Of a stretch of 64,000 bases of DNA, positions 13,928 to 24,313 are shown piece by piece (position 1 is the stretch's first letter; each line of letters begins with the position of its first letter). Location of the stretch: positions 248,001-312,000 of the forward strand of contig NZ_ABCG01000002.1 of the NCBI RefSeq assembly GCF_000181515.1, written 5' to 3'. The notes under the pieces are model-generated. The model was not told the DNA's origin and did no database searches. It worked only from the letters and a program-made list of their open reading frames with translations. This DNA comes from Erythrobacter sp. SD-21. Its GTDB lineage: Bacteria > Pseudomonadota > Alphaproteobacteria > Sphingomonadales > Sphingomonadaceae. The translations under genes and the position numbers were made by a program.

Positions 13928-14692
13928 ATGGACAAGCGGTTCGACAGCAAGAGCAAGGGACGGTTCTCGCCGGCCATGCTGGCTGTCGCGGGTCTTGCGC
14001 TGGCCGTGCCCGGTGCCGGCCTCGCCGTCGCCTCGCCCGGGATCACCGAAGCCGCGCAGCCGGTCGAATTCCTTCCTTTCACGCCGGCCGGAGCCGATCC
14101 GGAACTGGCGCAGAAGGTGGCCCGGCTCGTCGGCGAGGACGCCCTGCGTTTCACGCCCGCGAGCAAGCCGGTTCCGCAGCGCGACCGCACGGTCAACTTT
14201 GCGGTCCGCGTTGACGATGCGACGGCACGCACGCTGTCGGGCCGCACCTCGCTCGAGCCCCTGGCAGCGACCAGCGCGGTCCAGACCGCCCTGCCGGTTG
14301 CGCCCACGCGCTACAACCTCGGCATTGCCCGCGGTTACCAAAGTTTCGCCCAGCCCACGCGGAGCGTGACCGCTGCCGCGGTTGCGGAAGGGCTGAAGGA
14401 CATCGCGATGCCGGACCTCGGCACGTTCGACAGCAAGGAACAGGACGGGAAGCCGAGCCGCTTCCAGTCGCGCATCGCACTGGAGCAGGAAGGTCTCGCC
14501 GGCAGCACCCCGCGCACGCTTGAAGGTGCCGGTCGCCAGCGCGTCGATCTCGGCGGTTCCTATCGCCTGAGCCGCAATCTCGACGTGACCGCCGGCGTTC
14601 GTATCAAGCAGGACCGCGATCGCCTCGGCCCGCTGACCGACGGAATGGAAGACGACCAGGCCGTTTATGTCGGAACGCAGATTCGCTTCTGA
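13928..14692 (+). CDS. Secreted protein of unknown function, outer-membrane-like C-terminus
   Basis: I do not recognise this 254-residue protein. It has a signal peptide (about residues 1-36: basic start, LAVAGLALAVPGAGLAVA core). A proline/alanine-rich central part contains PVPQRDRTVNFAVRVDDATA. The last third alternates polar and hydrophobic residues (VDLGGSYRLSRNLDVTAGVR, then QAVYVGTQIRF). The terminal aromatic residue and strand pattern resemble the last strands of outer-membrane beta barrels, but only three or four such strands can be seen, so an outer-membrane anchor or a small periplasmic beta domain are both possible. GAGAGG precedes the ATG by seven bases. Confidence 0.65.
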   Translation: MDKRFDSKSKGRFSPAMLAVAGLALAVPGAGLAVASPGITEAAQPVEFLPFTPAGADPELAQKVARLVGEDALRFTPASKPVPQRDRTVNFAVRVDDATARTLSGRTSLEPLAATSAVQTALPVAPTRYNLGIARGYQSFAQPTRSVTAAAVAEGLKDIAMPDLGTFDSKEQDGKPSRFQSRIALEQEGLAGSTPRTLEGAGRQRVDLGGSYRLSRNLDVTAGVRIKQDRDRLGPLTDGMEDDQAVYVGTQIRF

Positions 14693-14837
14693 TCCCGCGC
14701 CAGCGCGCCGGACACTTCGTACAAATTGCAAGGAAAACGATTGAGCGCGCTCCTCCCGCGCCGGTTTGTCTTTACGCCTGCGCTTCGCCATGCCTAAGAC
14801 AGCTTAACGCCACGGAATAGCTGGGGAGAGAAGTGAT

Positions 14838-15563
14838 ATGGGACGTGTTGCCATCGTAACCGGAGGCACTCGCGGAATCGGCCGCGCCATCTGCGAACGC
14901 CTGCGCGAAGAGCGCGACTGCACCGTTGTTGCCAATTACGCCGGCAATGACGAGGCCGCGCGCAAGTTCACCGAAGAAACCGGTATCGCTACCGTCAAGT
15001 TCGACGTGGGCGATTACGAAGCGGTGCAGAACGCATGCAAACAGGTCGAGGACGATCACGGCCCGATCGAGATCGTCGTCAACAACGCCGGCATTACGCG
15101 CGACGGCACTCTCCTGAGAATGAGCTACGACGACTGGGATGCGGTCATGCGCACTAATCTGGGCGGCTGCTTCAACATGGCCAAGGCGACCTTCGCCGGC
15201 ATGAAGGACCGCGGCTGGGGCCGGATCGTAAACATCGGCTCGATCAACGGGCAAGCGGGTCAATACGGCCAGGTCAACTATGCCGCCGCCAAGAGCGGCA
15301 TCCACGGCTTCACCAAGGCGTTGGCGCAGGAAGGTGCACGCTTCGGCATCACCGTCAACGCGATTGCGCCGGGCTATATCGACACTGACATGGTGGCCGC
15401 GGTCCCCGAACCCGTGCTCGAGAAGATCGTCGCCAAGATCCCCGTCGGCCGTCTCGGCAAGGCCAGCGAGATCGCCCGCGGCGTAAGCTTCCTCGTGTCC
15501 GATCAGGCCGAATTCGTGACCGGCTCGACCATGAGCATCAACGGCGGCCAGCACATGTACTGA
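14838..15563 (+). CDS. phbB: Acetoacetyl-CoA reductase (SDR family)
   Basis: A 241-residue short-chain dehydrogenase that reduces acetoacetyl-CoA to (R)-3-hydroxybutyryl-CoA with NADPH, the second step of polyhydroxybutyrate synthesis. The cofactor loop TGGTRGIGRAI is at residues 8-18, NNAGITRDGTLLRM follows, and the catalytic Ser-Tyr-Lys are in NIGSINGQAGQYGQVNYAAA with the lysine just after. IDTDMVAAVPEPVLEKI and FVTGSTMSINGGQHMY are characteristic of PhbB rather than FabG. GGGGAGAG precedes the ATG. Neither phbA nor phbC is in the window, so the gene stands alone here. Confidence 0.93.
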   Translation: MGRVAIVTGGTRGIGRAICERLREERDCTVVANYAGNDEAARKFTEETGIATVKFDVGDYEAVQNACKQVEDDHGPIEIVVNNAGITRDGTLLRMSYDDWDAVMRTNLGGCFNMAKATFAGMKDRGWGRIVNIGSINGQAGQYGQVNYAAAKSGIHGFTKALAQEGARFGITVNAIAPGYIDTDMVAAVPEPVLEKIVAKIPVGRLGKASEIARGVSFLVSDQAEFVTGSTMSINGGQHMY

Positions 15564-15570
15564 CCAGATA

Positions 15571-16308
15571 CTATTCGGGTCCGCGGGGATCCTTGCGCCA
15601 TTTGCCCCTGGTTCCGATGCGGCACCATTGGGTCGAGGGGGAGCTTGCCTGCCCCGCCTCAAGGAAACGGGTGTAGCTGATCTGGCGGCATTCCCGGGAC
15701 CCGTAGGCCACCGCGTTGCTGACCAGTACGTAACCACGCTGGCCGCGCTCCTTCCAGAGCTGCGTCTGGCCCGTACGCAGGGCGCGGGCTGTCTCGCGAT
15801 CGACCGTGCCCGCCGGCGGGCCAGAGAAGGTCATGGGAGCGGGCCCCACCGGCACCGGTGGCGGCGGAAGGTCGAGTTCCAGGTCCGCTAGCTCGTTTTC
15901 CTGCTCTTCCTGTGGCGCGCGGCGCGGGCTCCCCCTGCGGGTTTCGGTGCGCGGGAGTTCGTCCGCCTGCGCTGCCTCCGTATCCTCGGGTCGGGGCTCG
16001 CCCCAGACGAAGGGTATTTCCTCCTGCGGGACCTCTTCGCCCGGATCGTTCCGGACGAAGACGTCGCCCATCTGGAGATCGTCAGGCAACGTCCGGTAGA
16101 GAAGTATTGCCGCGACGACGGCGGCGCCCGCGAGAACCAGCATCAGCCAGCCGCCCATCCGGTCTCGGCGTTCGAGCGCAGCCAGTTCGCGCGGACTGTA
16201 GATTCGGCGCGAAAGCGGGACGCGCTTTTCCTTCGGCGGGTCGAGTTCCGCCGGGTCCACCTTGTCGGGCGGGCTTTTGTCCGAGTTCACATTCACCGCG
16301 CAGTCCAC
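15571..16308 (-). CDS. Single-pass membrane protein of unknown function
   Basis: This 245-residue protein is not recognised. A charged cytoplasmic tail (residues 1-52, rich in Pro, Glu and Arg) precedes one membrane segment, GWLMLVLAGAAVVAAILLY. A long acidic, proline-rich linker (residues 75-160) leads to a small C-terminal domain with YVLVSNAVAYGSRECRQISY and QWCRIG, whose two cysteines may form a disulfide in the periplasm. It converges on phbB with seven bases between the stops. The nearby small RHH gene starts divergently 70 bases upstream. Confidence 0.65.
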   Translation of the reverse strand: MDCAVNVNSDKSPPDKVDPAELDPPKEKRVPLSRRIYSPRELAALERRDRMGGWLMLVLAGAAVVAAILLYRTLPDDLQMGDVFVRNDPGEEVPQEEIPFVWGEPRPEDTEAAQADELPRTETRRGSPRRAPQEEQENELADLELDLPPPPVPVGPAPMTFSGPPAGTVDRETARALRTGQTQLWKERGQRGYVLVSNAVAYGSRECRQISYTRFLEAGQASSPSTQWCRIGTRGKWRKDPRGPE

Positions 16309-16377
16309 CGTCCAAAATACACGTTGCAGCGACGCGTGATTGTTTCACTCTCGGGCACAGGATGCAAGAAGGGACCG

Positions 16378-16677
16378 ATGACGACGCCATATCACCCGCC
16401 GGTCAAGCATTCGGTTCGTATTGACGGACACCGCACTTCTATCAGTCTCGAGCCGGTTTTCTGGGACTTGCTGCGCCATGCAGCTGCGCGACGCGGCTTG
16501 GCCGTAAACACGCTGGTGGCGAGTATCGATACCGAGCGTATCGGCAGCGAAACGCCCCCGGGCCTTGCCGGGGCGATTCGAATCTGGCTGGCAACGCACG
16601 AACTGGCGCCGCGCGCGCAAAAGGGCGACGGAATCGCTTCCGCCGCCCTAAGCAAAGGTGGGAGCGACTCGCCTTAG
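16378..16677 (+). CDS. Ribbon-helix-helix domain protein
   Basis: A 99-residue protein matching the RHH_4 type ribbon-helix-helix family. The beta strand is VKHSVRIDGHRTSISLE, the first helix PVFWDLLRHAAARRG and the second helix LAVNTLVASID; a short tail PPGLAGAIRIWLATHEL is typical of the family. Such proteins are small DNA-binding repressors or antitoxin-like regulators; no partner toxin is adjacent. I start at the ATG at 16378 because the family begins a few residues before the strand. Its last bases overlap those of the convergent 74-residue gene by four bases. Confidence 0.75.
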   Translation: MTTPYHPPVKHSVRIDGHRTSISLEPVFWDLLRHAAARRGLAVNTLVASIDTERIGSETPPGLAGAIRIWLATHELAPRAQKGDGIASAALSKGGSDSP

Positions 16678-16898
16678 TATTTGGCGGTCGCGTCGCTCGC
16701 CGGATAAGTTTCGTCGAGCGCTTCGTCGGTCGAGCTCATAGCATCGTGCGAAGCGGTCGCGTCGGCTCCGGCGTTGCGGAACCTACCTTCGGGCTCGCCT
16801 CCGGCAAAGGCGACGCCATTCTGGTCAACGCGGTTCTTTTCATAGGTGCGATAGCCGAGATAGCCGAGGGCACCGAGTGCTGCGAGCTTGAGGATCAT
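16674..16898 (-). CDS. Small membrane-associated protein, unknown
   Basis: A 74-residue protein with an N-terminal hydrophobic stretch (ILKLAALGALGYLGYRTYEK) and an acidic tail. The tail carries DEALDETYPASDAT, a version of the DExxDxxFPASD motif that recurs in short unknown proteins of alphaproteobacteria. GGAAG stands five bases before the ATG. The gene lies upstream of the convergent RHH gene and downstream of murA on the same strand. Function is unknown; a membrane-anchored stress or envelope peptide is only a guess. Confidence 0.65.
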   Translation of the reverse strand: MILKLAALGALGYLGYRTYEKNRVDQNGVAFAGGEPEGRFRNAGADATASHDAMSSTDEALDETYPASDATAKY

Positions 16899-16970
16899 GT
16901 CTGCTTCCCTTTCGAATAAGTGACTTAATCCTTCAACGTTCTACCACGACGAAAGGTCCCTAAGACGCCG

Positions 16971-18254
16971 CTAATCGTCGCCCACCCGTTCGATATCTGC
17001 GCCGACAAGCTGCAATTTCTCTTCCAGCCGCTCATATCCGCGGTCAAGGTGGTAGAGGCGGCGAACCGTAGTCTCGCCCTTGGCAGCTAGGCCGGCGATG
17101 ACGAGGCTCATCGAAGCGCGCAGATCGGTCGCCATCACTTCAGCGCCGGTAAGGTCCACCGGACCTTTAACAATGGCGGTGCGGCCCGTGGTCTCGATAT
17201 CGGCGCCCATGCGGGTGAGTTCGGGCACGTGCATGAAACGGTTCTCAAAGATCGTTTCTTTGAGAATGCTGGTCCCTTCCGCCTTGCAAAGCAGGCTCAT
17301 CAGCTGCGCCTGCATGTCGGTGGCGAGGCCCGGGAAAGGCGCTGTAGTGAGATTGTAGGCCTTGAGCCCACCGTCAGCGCAGACACGCACACCTTCCTTC
17401 ATCGTCTCAACCGTCACGCCGATGTTGCGCAGCGCATGGAGAGTAGAGCCCATGTCGCCCGCATCGGCGCCACCGAGAAGCACGTCGCCCCCCGTGATAG
17501 CCGCCGCACAGGCATAGGAACCGGCCTCGATACGGTCGGGCATGACACGGTAAGTCGCACCGTGTAGTTTCTTCACCCCGTGGATGGTGAGTTCGGACGT
17601 CCCCACACCCTCGATCTCCGCGCCCATGGCGAGGAGCAGGTTGCACAGGTCGACGATCTCTGGCTCGCGCGCGGCGTTGCGCAAGATCGAGGTGCCGTTG
17701 CACAGCACCGCAGCCATGACCGCGTTTTCCGTCGCGCCGACCGAAACCACGGGAAAGTCGAATTCGCCGCCGGGCAGGCCGCCGTCGGGCGCGCTTGCCT
17801 TCACGTAGCCCTGTGCCAGTTCGATGTTTGCGCCAAAGGCTTCGAGCGCCTTCAGGTGCAAGTCGATCGGACGGTTGCCGATGGCGCAGCCGCCGGGCAG
17901 CGAAACGGTCGCTTCGCCGGTGCGCGCCAGCAGCGGGCCGAGCACGAGGATCGAGGCGCGCATCTTGCGTACGAGATCGTAGGGCGCGACCGAACTGGTG
18001 ATGCGCATCGCTTCCAGGGTGACGTTACGGCCGAATTCTTCCGGGCGCTTGCCGGGGATCGTATGGCTAACCCCGAACTGCGTCATCAGGTGCTGGAATC
18101 CGTCGATATCGGCGAGCCGCGGCAAATTGCGCAGCGTCACGGCCTCTTCGGTCAGGAGCGCACAGGGAATGAGCGTGAGGGCCGCATTCTTCGCGCCAGA
18201 AATGGGAAGGGTGCCGGAAAGGCGATTGCCGCCGCGTACGAGTAGTTTGTCCAT
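16971..18254 (-). CDS. murA: UDP-N-acetylglucosamine 1-carboxyvinyltransferase
   Basis: This 427-residue enzyme transfers enolpyruvate from PEP to UDP-GlcNAc, the first committed step of peptidoglycan synthesis. The N-terminal [19 protein letters not shown] carries the conserved Lys-Asn pair. The catalytic cysteine is in the loop [31 protein letters not shown]-type residues ([16 protein letters not shown]) and [13 protein letters not shown] close the active site and C-terminus. Cys rather than Asp at the catalytic position predicts fosfomycin sensitivity of this enzyme. It is transcribed divergently from galU with 127 bases between. Confidence 0.97.
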   Translation of the reverse strand: MDKLLVRGGNRLSGTLPISGAKNAALTLIPCALLTEEAVTLRNLPRLADIDGFQHLMTQFGVSHTIPGKRPEEFGRNVTLEAMRITSSVAPYDLVRKMRASILVLGPLLARTGEATVSLPGGCAIGNRPIDLHLKALEAFGANIELAQGYVKASAPDGGLPGGEFDFPVVSVGATENAVMAAVLCNGTSILRNAAREPEIVDLCNLLLAMGAEIEGVGTSELTIHGVKKLHGATYRVMPDRIEAGSYACAAAITGGDVLLGGADAGDMGSTLHALRNIGVTVETMKEGVRVCADGGLKAYNLTTAPFPGLATDMQAQLMSLLCKAEGTSILKETIFENRFMHVPELTRMGADIETTGRTAIVKGPVDLTGAEVMATDLRASMSLVIAGLAAKGETTVRRLYHLDRGYERLEEKLQLVGADIERVGDD

Positions 18255-18344
18255 GGGCCCCTGCTTTAGTTGTCACGGGGGCTGTGGCAAGCGTCATGCG
18301 CCTGTCATGGTCCCCTTCCATTGCGGCCCTCAACCCGCCAGCAA

Positions 18345-18373
18345 TTGACCTGTTCCCCCCGCAGACCTAACCC
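18345..18373 (+). promoter_or_regulatory. Candidate promoter placing galU start at the 5' end of its RNA
   Basis: TTGACC (18345-18350), 17 bases, then TAACCC (18368-18373), eight bases before the galU ATG. A transcript would begin within a few bases of the start codon. No Shine-Dalgarno sequence is visible before galU, which fits a leaderless mRNA. The -10 is a weak match to TATAAT but resembles alphaproteobacterial forms. Confidence 0.4.
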
Positions 18374-18381
18374 GCACTTCC

Positions 18382-19269
18382 ATGAGCACCCATAACCCCA
18401 TCAAGAAAGCCGTTTTTCCCGTTGCGGGACTCGGCACGCGTTTCCTTCCGGCGACCAAGGCGATCCCGAAGGAACTGCTTCCGATCGTCGACCGTCCGCT
18501 GATCCAGTACGCGGTGGACGAGGCACGCGAGGCAGGAATCGAGCAGATCATCTTCGTCACCGGCCGCGGCAAGACGGCCATCGTCGAGCATTTCGACATG
18601 GCGTTCGAACTCGAGACCACGATGGAAGAGCGCGGCAAGGACATGAGCGTCCTCGAACCGACCCGCGCGACGCCCGGCGACATCATCACCGTGCGCCAGC
18701 AGGTCCCCATGGGTCTCGGCCACGCGATCTGGTGCGCGCGTGCGATCGTGGGCGACGAGCCTTTCGCTATCCTGCTGCCCGACGAGCTGATGGTCGCCAA
18801 CAAGGGCGGCACCGGCTGCATGAAGCAGATGGTCGAGGCCTATAACGAGGTCGGCGGCAATCTCATCTCGGTGCTCGAAGTGCCGCAGGAAGAGGTGTCG
18901 AGCTACGGCGTGATCGCGCCAGGCGGACAGGTTTCCGACACGCTGACAGAGGTTACCGGCCTCGTCGAAAAGCCACCTGTTGCCGAAGCGCCGTCGAACA
19001 AGATCATTTCGGGCCGCTATATCTTGCAGCCCGAAGTCATGCGGACGCTGGAGAACCAAGGCAAGGGCGCGGGCGGCGAGATCCAGCTGACCGACGCCAT
19101 GGCGCGCATGATCGGCAACCAACCGTTCCACGCGGTGACCTTTGCCGGAAACCGTTACGACTGTGGAAGCAAGGCCGGTTTCGTCGAGGCCACCCTTGCG
19201 CTCGCGCTCGAACGCGAGGACATGGGCAAGGAAGTTCGCGCGATGGCCGAGAGGCTGCTTGCGCGATAG
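18382..19269 (+). CDS. galU: UTP-glucose-1-phosphate uridylyltransferase
   Basis: A 295-residue enzyme making UDP-glucose for surface polysaccharides. The nucleotidyltransferase signature AGLGTRFLPATKAIPKELLP spans residues 15-34; VDRPLIQYAVDEA, LLPDELMV and VEKPPVAEAPSN continue the family pattern, and GNRYDCGSKAGFVEAT closes the active site. Length is normal. There is no ribosome binding site in front of the ATG; the promoter-like TTGACC-N17-TAACCC suggests leaderless translation. A strong hairpin follows the stop after 24 bases. Confidence 0.96.
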   Translation: MSTHNPIKKAVFPVAGLGTRFLPATKAIPKELLPIVDRPLIQYAVDEAREAGIEQIIFVTGRGKTAIVEHFDMAFELETTMEERGKDMSVLEPTRATPGDIITVRQQVPMGLGHAIWCARAIVGDEPFAILLPDELMVANKGGTGCMKQMVEAYNEVGGNLISVLEVPQEEVSSYGVIAPGGQVSDTLTEVTGLVEKPPVAEAPSNKIISGRYILQPEVMRTLENQGKGAGGEIQLTDAMARMIGNQPFHAVTFAGNRYDCGSKAGFVEATLALALEREDMGKEVRAMAERLLAR

Positions 19270-19293
19270 AACATAAACTTCGAAAACTATCGC

Positions 19294-19329
19294 AAAGGGC
19301 CGGTCCGCCATGTGGCGAACCGGCCCTTT
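19294..19329. terminator. Bidirectional terminator between galU and the M28 peptidase
   Basis: An 11-bp stem (AAAGGGCCGGT with ACCGGCCCTTT) and an inner CGCCA/TGGCG pairing form a long hairpin. It is flanked by A on the left and T on the right, so it can stop both convergent transcripts. Confidence 0.8.
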
Positions 19330-19351
19330 CCATTTGGCTTTCACAATTGGT

Positions 19352-21064
<1,713 letters not shown>

Positions 21065-21173
21065 GTGGGGGGCAACCTCTCGTTTGCTGTAAGTCCGTGG
21101 CGGCGCTTGTTGCACCCCTCGCGGCCAACACGCAAGCTTGCGCGGGCATGCGCGGTTCGGCACAGCCGCCGCT

Positions 21174-23843
21174 ATGGAGGCCGACTGGACCCACGCCCTG
21201 ACACGCGCCCGCGACCACGCGCCCTTCCTCGAACGGGGGCTGGAGCGGCTCGGCGAAATCACAGTGCTGCTTGAGGCGGGCGATGGCGAGGCGGCGCTGG
21301 CGCTCGTCAAGGCGGCGGGCAAGGGTATCGATGACATCGGCCTTGCCCTCAGGCGAGAGAAGCGCGCCTTGGGCCTTGTGCTGGCGATCGGCGATCTTGC
21401 CGGAGCATTCGACCTCGACAAAGTGATGCGCGAACTCTCGCTCTTTGCAGACCGCGCTCTGCACCGCGCGATTGCGGCGGCAATCTCGCGGCGGGTGGAG
21501 GGTGCTTCGCCCGACGGGATGATCGGCCTTGCGCTCGGAAAGCACGGCGCGGGCGAACTCAACTATTCTTCGGATATCGACCCGATCCTGCTCTACGATC
21601 CCGAAACGCTGCCCCGCCGCGAGCGCGACGAGCCCGGCGAGGCGGCGCAGCGCTATGCCCGTGAGATCGTGCGCCTGCTGTCCCAAGTCACCAGCGAGGG
21701 CTATGTCTTCCGCGTCGACCTGCGGCTGCGTCCGGCCAGCGAGGTCAGCCCGCTTGCCATCCCGCTTGATGCGGCGATCACCCATTACGAAAGCTCTGCC
21801 CTCGCCTGGGAGCGGGCCGCCTTCATCCGCGCGCGCGCCTGCGCCGGCGACATCGCGGCGGGCGAGGCCTTTCTCGACCATATCCGCCCCTTCGTCTGGC
21901 GCCGTAGCCTCGACTTCGGAGCGATCGACGAGGTCCGCCGCCTCACCCGCCGAATTCGCGAAAAGCAGAGCGGGCCGCGCGAACCCGCCCCCGGCTACAA
22001 TGTGAAGCTGGGGCGCGGCGGCATTCGCGAGATCGAGTTCTTCGCCCAGACGCACCAGCTGATCCACGGTGGACGCGATCCCTCGCTGCGAAACAAGCGC
22101 ACCCGCGCCGCGCTCGACGCGCTGGCCGCAACGGGGCGTATCGGGGCCGACGACGCCGCGGAACTGGGCAAAAGCTACGACGGGTTGCGGCGGATCGAGC
22201 ACCGGTTGCAGATGATCGCCGACCAGCAGACGCATACGCTTCCTTCGGGCGAGGCGCTCGACAACGCCGCACGGCTCGACGGTTTTGCCGATGGCGCGGC
22301 ATGGCTGGGCCATATCACCAAGCTGACCGCGCCGGTGGCGACCTGTTATGACGCGCTGCTCGCGGAAGACGAGATATCCGTCCCCGCCGACAGCCCGCAT
22401 CTCGAGGCCTCGGCAAAGAAGGCGCAGCTCGACCCAGAACTCGCCGAGCGCGTGAGCCAGTGGACCGACGGGCGCTATCCCCCGCTTCGCAGCACCGCCG
22501 CGCTCTCCGCCTTTGAAGCGATCCGCCCCAAGCTGCAGCGCTCGCTCGCCGTCTCGCCCGAACCGGCCCGCGCGGTGGCGCGCTGGGAAAGCCTGCTCGA
22601 GCGGATGACCAGCGCGATCAATCTCTTCCGCCTGCTCGAGGCGCGGCCCGGCCTGCTGCAATTGGTGGCCGACTGCCTCACGCTCGCGCCCCCGCTCGCC
22701 GACGCTATCGCCCGGCGGCCGGACCTGCTCGATACGCTGATCGACCGCAGCGCGCTCGACCTGCCGGGTAGCCGCGAGGACCTTGCCGCAGGCATGCGCC
22801 GGGGCGAGCGCGGCGACACCTATGAAGACCGGCTCGACCGCATCCGCATCGTGACCGGCGAGACGCGTTTCGCGCTGGGTGTGCAGGTGATCGAAGCCGC
22901 GCAGGACCCGCTCGATATCGCCGCTGCCTTGTCACGGGTGGCCGAGGCGGCGCTGGAGACCGCGCAATCCGCCGCCGAGGAGGAATTCGCGCTGCGGCAT
23001 GGGCGGATCGAGAGCTCCGAATTGGTCGTGCTGGGCCTCGGGCGGCTGGGCGGAGGCATGCTGACCTACGCTTCCGATCTCGACATCGTCTATCTCTTCA
23101 CAGGCAGCCACGAAGCGACCAGCGACGGCGAACGCCCGCTCGGCGCGACGCTCTATTTCAACCGGCTCGCCCAGAGGGTCAGCGCCGCGCTCTCGGTGCC
23201 GACAGCCGAAGGCGCGCTCTACGAAGTCGACACGCGGTTGAGGCCGCAGGGCGCGCAGGGGCCGCTCGCGGTGAGCCTCGAGAGCTTCGAGCGCTACCAG
23301 CTGGAGGACGCCTGGACCTGGGAGCACATGGCGCTGACCCGCGCGCGCGCGCTGACGGGCAGCGAGGAAGCGCGGCAGGCGATCGACTCGGTGCTCGCCA
23401 AGGTGCTGTGCCGGACGCGCGAAGAGGGGGATCTGCGTGCGGCCCTGCTCAAGATGCGCGGAGAAATGGCGGCGCACAAACCGGCCAAGGGGCCGCTCGA
23501 CGCCAAGCTCCTGCGCGGCGGGCTGGTCGATCTCGAATTCCTAGTCCACTTCCTGCAGCTGCGCGACCGCATGGGGCTGGCCCCGCGTATCGAGGAAGCG
23601 CTGGAGGAACTTCACGAACTGGAAGGCCTTGCCGAAGCGCACGACTTGATGACCCGCCTGCTGGTGGGTACGCGCCTCCTTGCCCCCGATCTTGCCATTC
23701 CGGGCGAGGCCCCGCAGGCGATCCTTGCGCGGCTGTGCGAGGAAACGGACTTCGCATCGCTGCTAGGCCGCTTCGCCGATGCGCGGCGGCAGGTGGCACA
23801 ACGCTGGCAGGCCCTTTTCGGCGAAACACTGGAGCTGGACTGA
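21174..23843 (+). CDS. glnE: Bifunctional glutamine synthetase adenylyltransferase/deadenylase
   Basis: An 889-residue regulator that adenylylates glutamine synthetase when nitrogen is plentiful and removes the AMP under limitation, in response to PII. Two nucleotidyltransferase domains are seen. The deadenylase one has GLALGKHGAGELNYSSDIDP, slightly changed from the usual GKLGGRELNYSSDID. The adenylylation one has LGLGRLGGGMLTYASDLDIV. Both keep the metal-binding Asp pair. KLGRGGIREIEFFAQTHQL and LRGGLVDLEFLVHFLQL mark the two helical regions. The start at 21174 (MEADWTHAL) matches family N-termini; 36 bases upstream lies another in-frame ATG. Its stop overlaps the bcp start. Confidence 0.95.
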   Translation: MEADWTHALTRARDHAPFLERGLERLGEITVLLEAGDGEAALALVKAAGKGIDDIGLALRREKRALGLVLAIGDLAGAFDLDKVMRELSLFADRALHRAIAAAISRRVEGASPDGMIGLALGKHGAGELNYSSDIDPILLYDPETLPRRERDEPGEAAQRYAREIVRLLSQVTSEGYVFRVDLRLRPASEVSPLAIPLDAAITHYESSALAWERAAFIRARACAGDIAAGEAFLDHIRPFVWRRSLDFGAIDEVRRLTRRIREKQSGPREPAPGYNVKLGRGGIREIEFFAQTHQLIHGGRDPSLRNKRTRAALDALAATGRIGADDAAELGKSYDGLRRIEHRLQMIADQQTHTLPSGEALDNAARLDGFADGAAWLGHITKLTAPVATCYDALLAEDEISVPADSPHLEASAKKAQLDPELAERVSQWTDGRYPPLRSTAALSAFEAIRPKLQRSLAVSPEPARAVARWESLLERMTSAINLFRLLEARPGLLQLVADCLTLAPPLADAIARRPDLLDTLIDRSALDLPGSREDLAAGMRRGERGDTYEDRLDRIRIVTGETRFALGVQVIEAAQDPLDIAAALSRVAEAALETAQSAAEEEFALRHGRIESSELVVLGLGRLGGGMLTYASDLDIVYLFTGSHEATSDGERPLGATLYFNRLAQRVSAALSVPTAEGALYEVDTRLRPQGAQGPLAVSLESFERYQLEDAWTWEHMALTRARALTGSEEARQAIDSVLAKVLCRTREEGDLRAALLKMRGEMAAHKPAKGPLDAKLLRGGLVDLEFLVHFLQLRDRMGLAPRIEEALEELHELEGLAEAHDLMTRLLVGTRLLAPDLAIPGEAPQAILARLCEETDFASLLGRFADARRQVAQRWQALFGETLELD

Positions 23844-24313
23844 TGACGACCTATTCCGAAGGCGATGCCTTCCCCGATTTCACCATGGAAACCCCCGATG
23901 GCGGTACGCTGACGAAAGCCGACCTCGCGGGCCGCAAGGCGGTGATCTTCTTCTACCCCAAGGACAACACGCCCGGCTGCACCACCGAGGCGAAGGACTT
24001 CACCGCCCTGAAGCCCGAGTTCGAGAAAGCGGGCACGCGCCTCATCGGCGTCAGCAAGGATGCGGCGAAGAAACACCAGAACTTCATCGCCAAGCACGAC
24101 CTCACCGTGGAACTTGCCACCGATGCCGAAGAAAACGGCCTGTCGGACACGCTCGGCGTCTGGGGCGAGAAGAAGAACTACGGGCGCACCTATATGGGCA
24201 TGATCCGCTCGACCTACCTGCTCGGCGAGGACGGCACGATCCTGCGCGTCTGGCCCAAGGTGCGCGTGAAGGGCCATGCCGAGGAGGTGCTCGAGGCGGC
24301 GCGCGGCGCATGA
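23843..24313 (+). CDS. bcp: Thioredoxin-dependent peroxiredoxin, BCP/PrxQ type
   Basis: A 156-residue peroxiredoxin reducing hydroperoxides. The peroxidatic Cys46 is in FFYPKDNTPGCTTEAKDF. The resolving cysteine that E. coli BCP has five residues later is absent (Lys-Asp-Phe here) and no other cysteine is present, so this is a one-Cys form that must be resolved by an outside thiol. RPxx-type residues (MIRSTYLLGEDGTI) complete the active site. The ATG overlaps the glnE stop (TGATG) and its own stop overlaps the next ATG, coupling three genes of different function. Confidence 0.93.
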   Translation: MTTYSEGDAFPDFTMETPDGGTLTKADLAGRKAVIFFYPKDNTPGCTTEAKDFTALKPEFEKAGTRLIGVSKDAAKKHQNFIAKHDLTVELATDAEENGLSDTLGVWGEKKNYGRTYMGMIRSTYLLGEDGTILRVWPKVRVKGHAEEVLEAARGA

